64,000 nt of DNA from Datisca glomerata (taxonomy: Eukaryota > Streptophyta > Magnoliopsida > Cucurbitales > Datiscaceae), in NCBI GenBank assembly GCA_003255025.1, contig QANY01005064.1:682001-746000 (forward strand), in the 5' to 3' direction. Positions 63,901-64,000 of the stretch are shown one piece after another. Within the stretch, counting starts at the first letter, position 1. The number at the start of each line of letters is the position of its first letter. Both the position numbers and the translations under genes were made by a program. Below the pieces are notes generated by a model that saw only the letters and a program-made list of their open reading frames with translations, was not told the origin of the DNA and searched no databases.

Positions 63901-64000
63901 TATGTAGGATCGATATGGAAACTCAAAGAGGGTGAATTGGGTGATGAGTTTAAATTAAAAACAAACTTAAAACTTTTGACAATCAAGTGAAAAATTGATG
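60973..64000. other. A+T-rich region with no recognisable gene
   Basis: TA microsatellites at about 61768-61790 and 61945-61973. A hairpin at 61528-61554. The open frames here are short and featureless; 63801-63986 (minus) is not preceded by any visible promoter or splice signal. Confidence 0.5.
61528..61554 (+). repeat. 12-bp-arm perfect hairpin
   Basis: CACTATTTTGGA, loop CAC, TCCAAAATAGTG. It may be the edge of a small inverted-repeat element beginning 'gggatgctagctaaggtc' at 61511. Confidence 0.8.

Overview
The window is nuclear DNA of a flowering plant, most likely a eudicot. It is strongly A+T-rich and gene-poor, genes have short exons with GT..AG introns, and every recognisable protein has a plant signature: an ATL RING-H2 ligase, ACC oxidase, a KEA antiporter, the plant-only DUF1985 domain and Ty1-copia polyproteins. 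The species cannot be named from the sequence alone. There is one assembly gap (151 N at 6932-7082, inside a GA repeat) and a single N at 27040.

Only two genes look intact. An intronless ATL42-type RING-H2 E3 ligase lies on the minus strand (9929-11083). A four-exon 1-aminocyclopropane-1-carboxylate oxidase lies on the plus strand (46309-47846). Between them (15.1-20.8 kb, minus strand) is a decayed, scrambled locus: most exons of a KEA4/5/6-type K+/H+ antiporter, the first two coding segments of a plant LpxA acyltransferase, and one spliceable exon of unknown origin. The ACC-oxidase isoform and KEA4 are adjacent in Arabidopsis (At2g19590/At2g19600), so this window probably keeps an ancient neighbourhood that transposons have stretched apart.

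The rest is mainly mobile DNA. 0-6.4 kb: a CACTA element with TCA target duplication and a ~690-bp direct repeat. 7.3-7.9 kb: a LINE-type RNase H remnant. 20.8-26.0 kb and 56.1-61.0 kb: two inverted copies (A and B) of one compound unit made of a copia remnant, a ~1.6-kb DNA element, a CACTA-like terminus and a Helitron-like terminus. 27.3-30.4 kb: a Tnt1-like copia element on the minus strand. 31.2-41.6 kb: a copia element with both LTRs, a ~520-bp internal triplication and a nested solo LTR with target duplication GTCTG. 42.3-43.6 kb: a second copia fragment.

The most notable object is at 50004-53839: a 3.8-kb Mutator-like element with ~280-bp terminal inverted repeats and a 9-bp target duplication. 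It carries a CC-NLR resistance-gene fragment joined in the same reading frame to a monodehydroascorbate reductase fragment, plus 166-bp tandem repeats built around a 16-bp palindrome. It has the anatomy of a Pack-MULE and sits in a short intron of a broken DUF1985 gene (exons 49839-49925, 53855-54056 and 54158 onward). All readings were made by eye; no alignment or database search was run.
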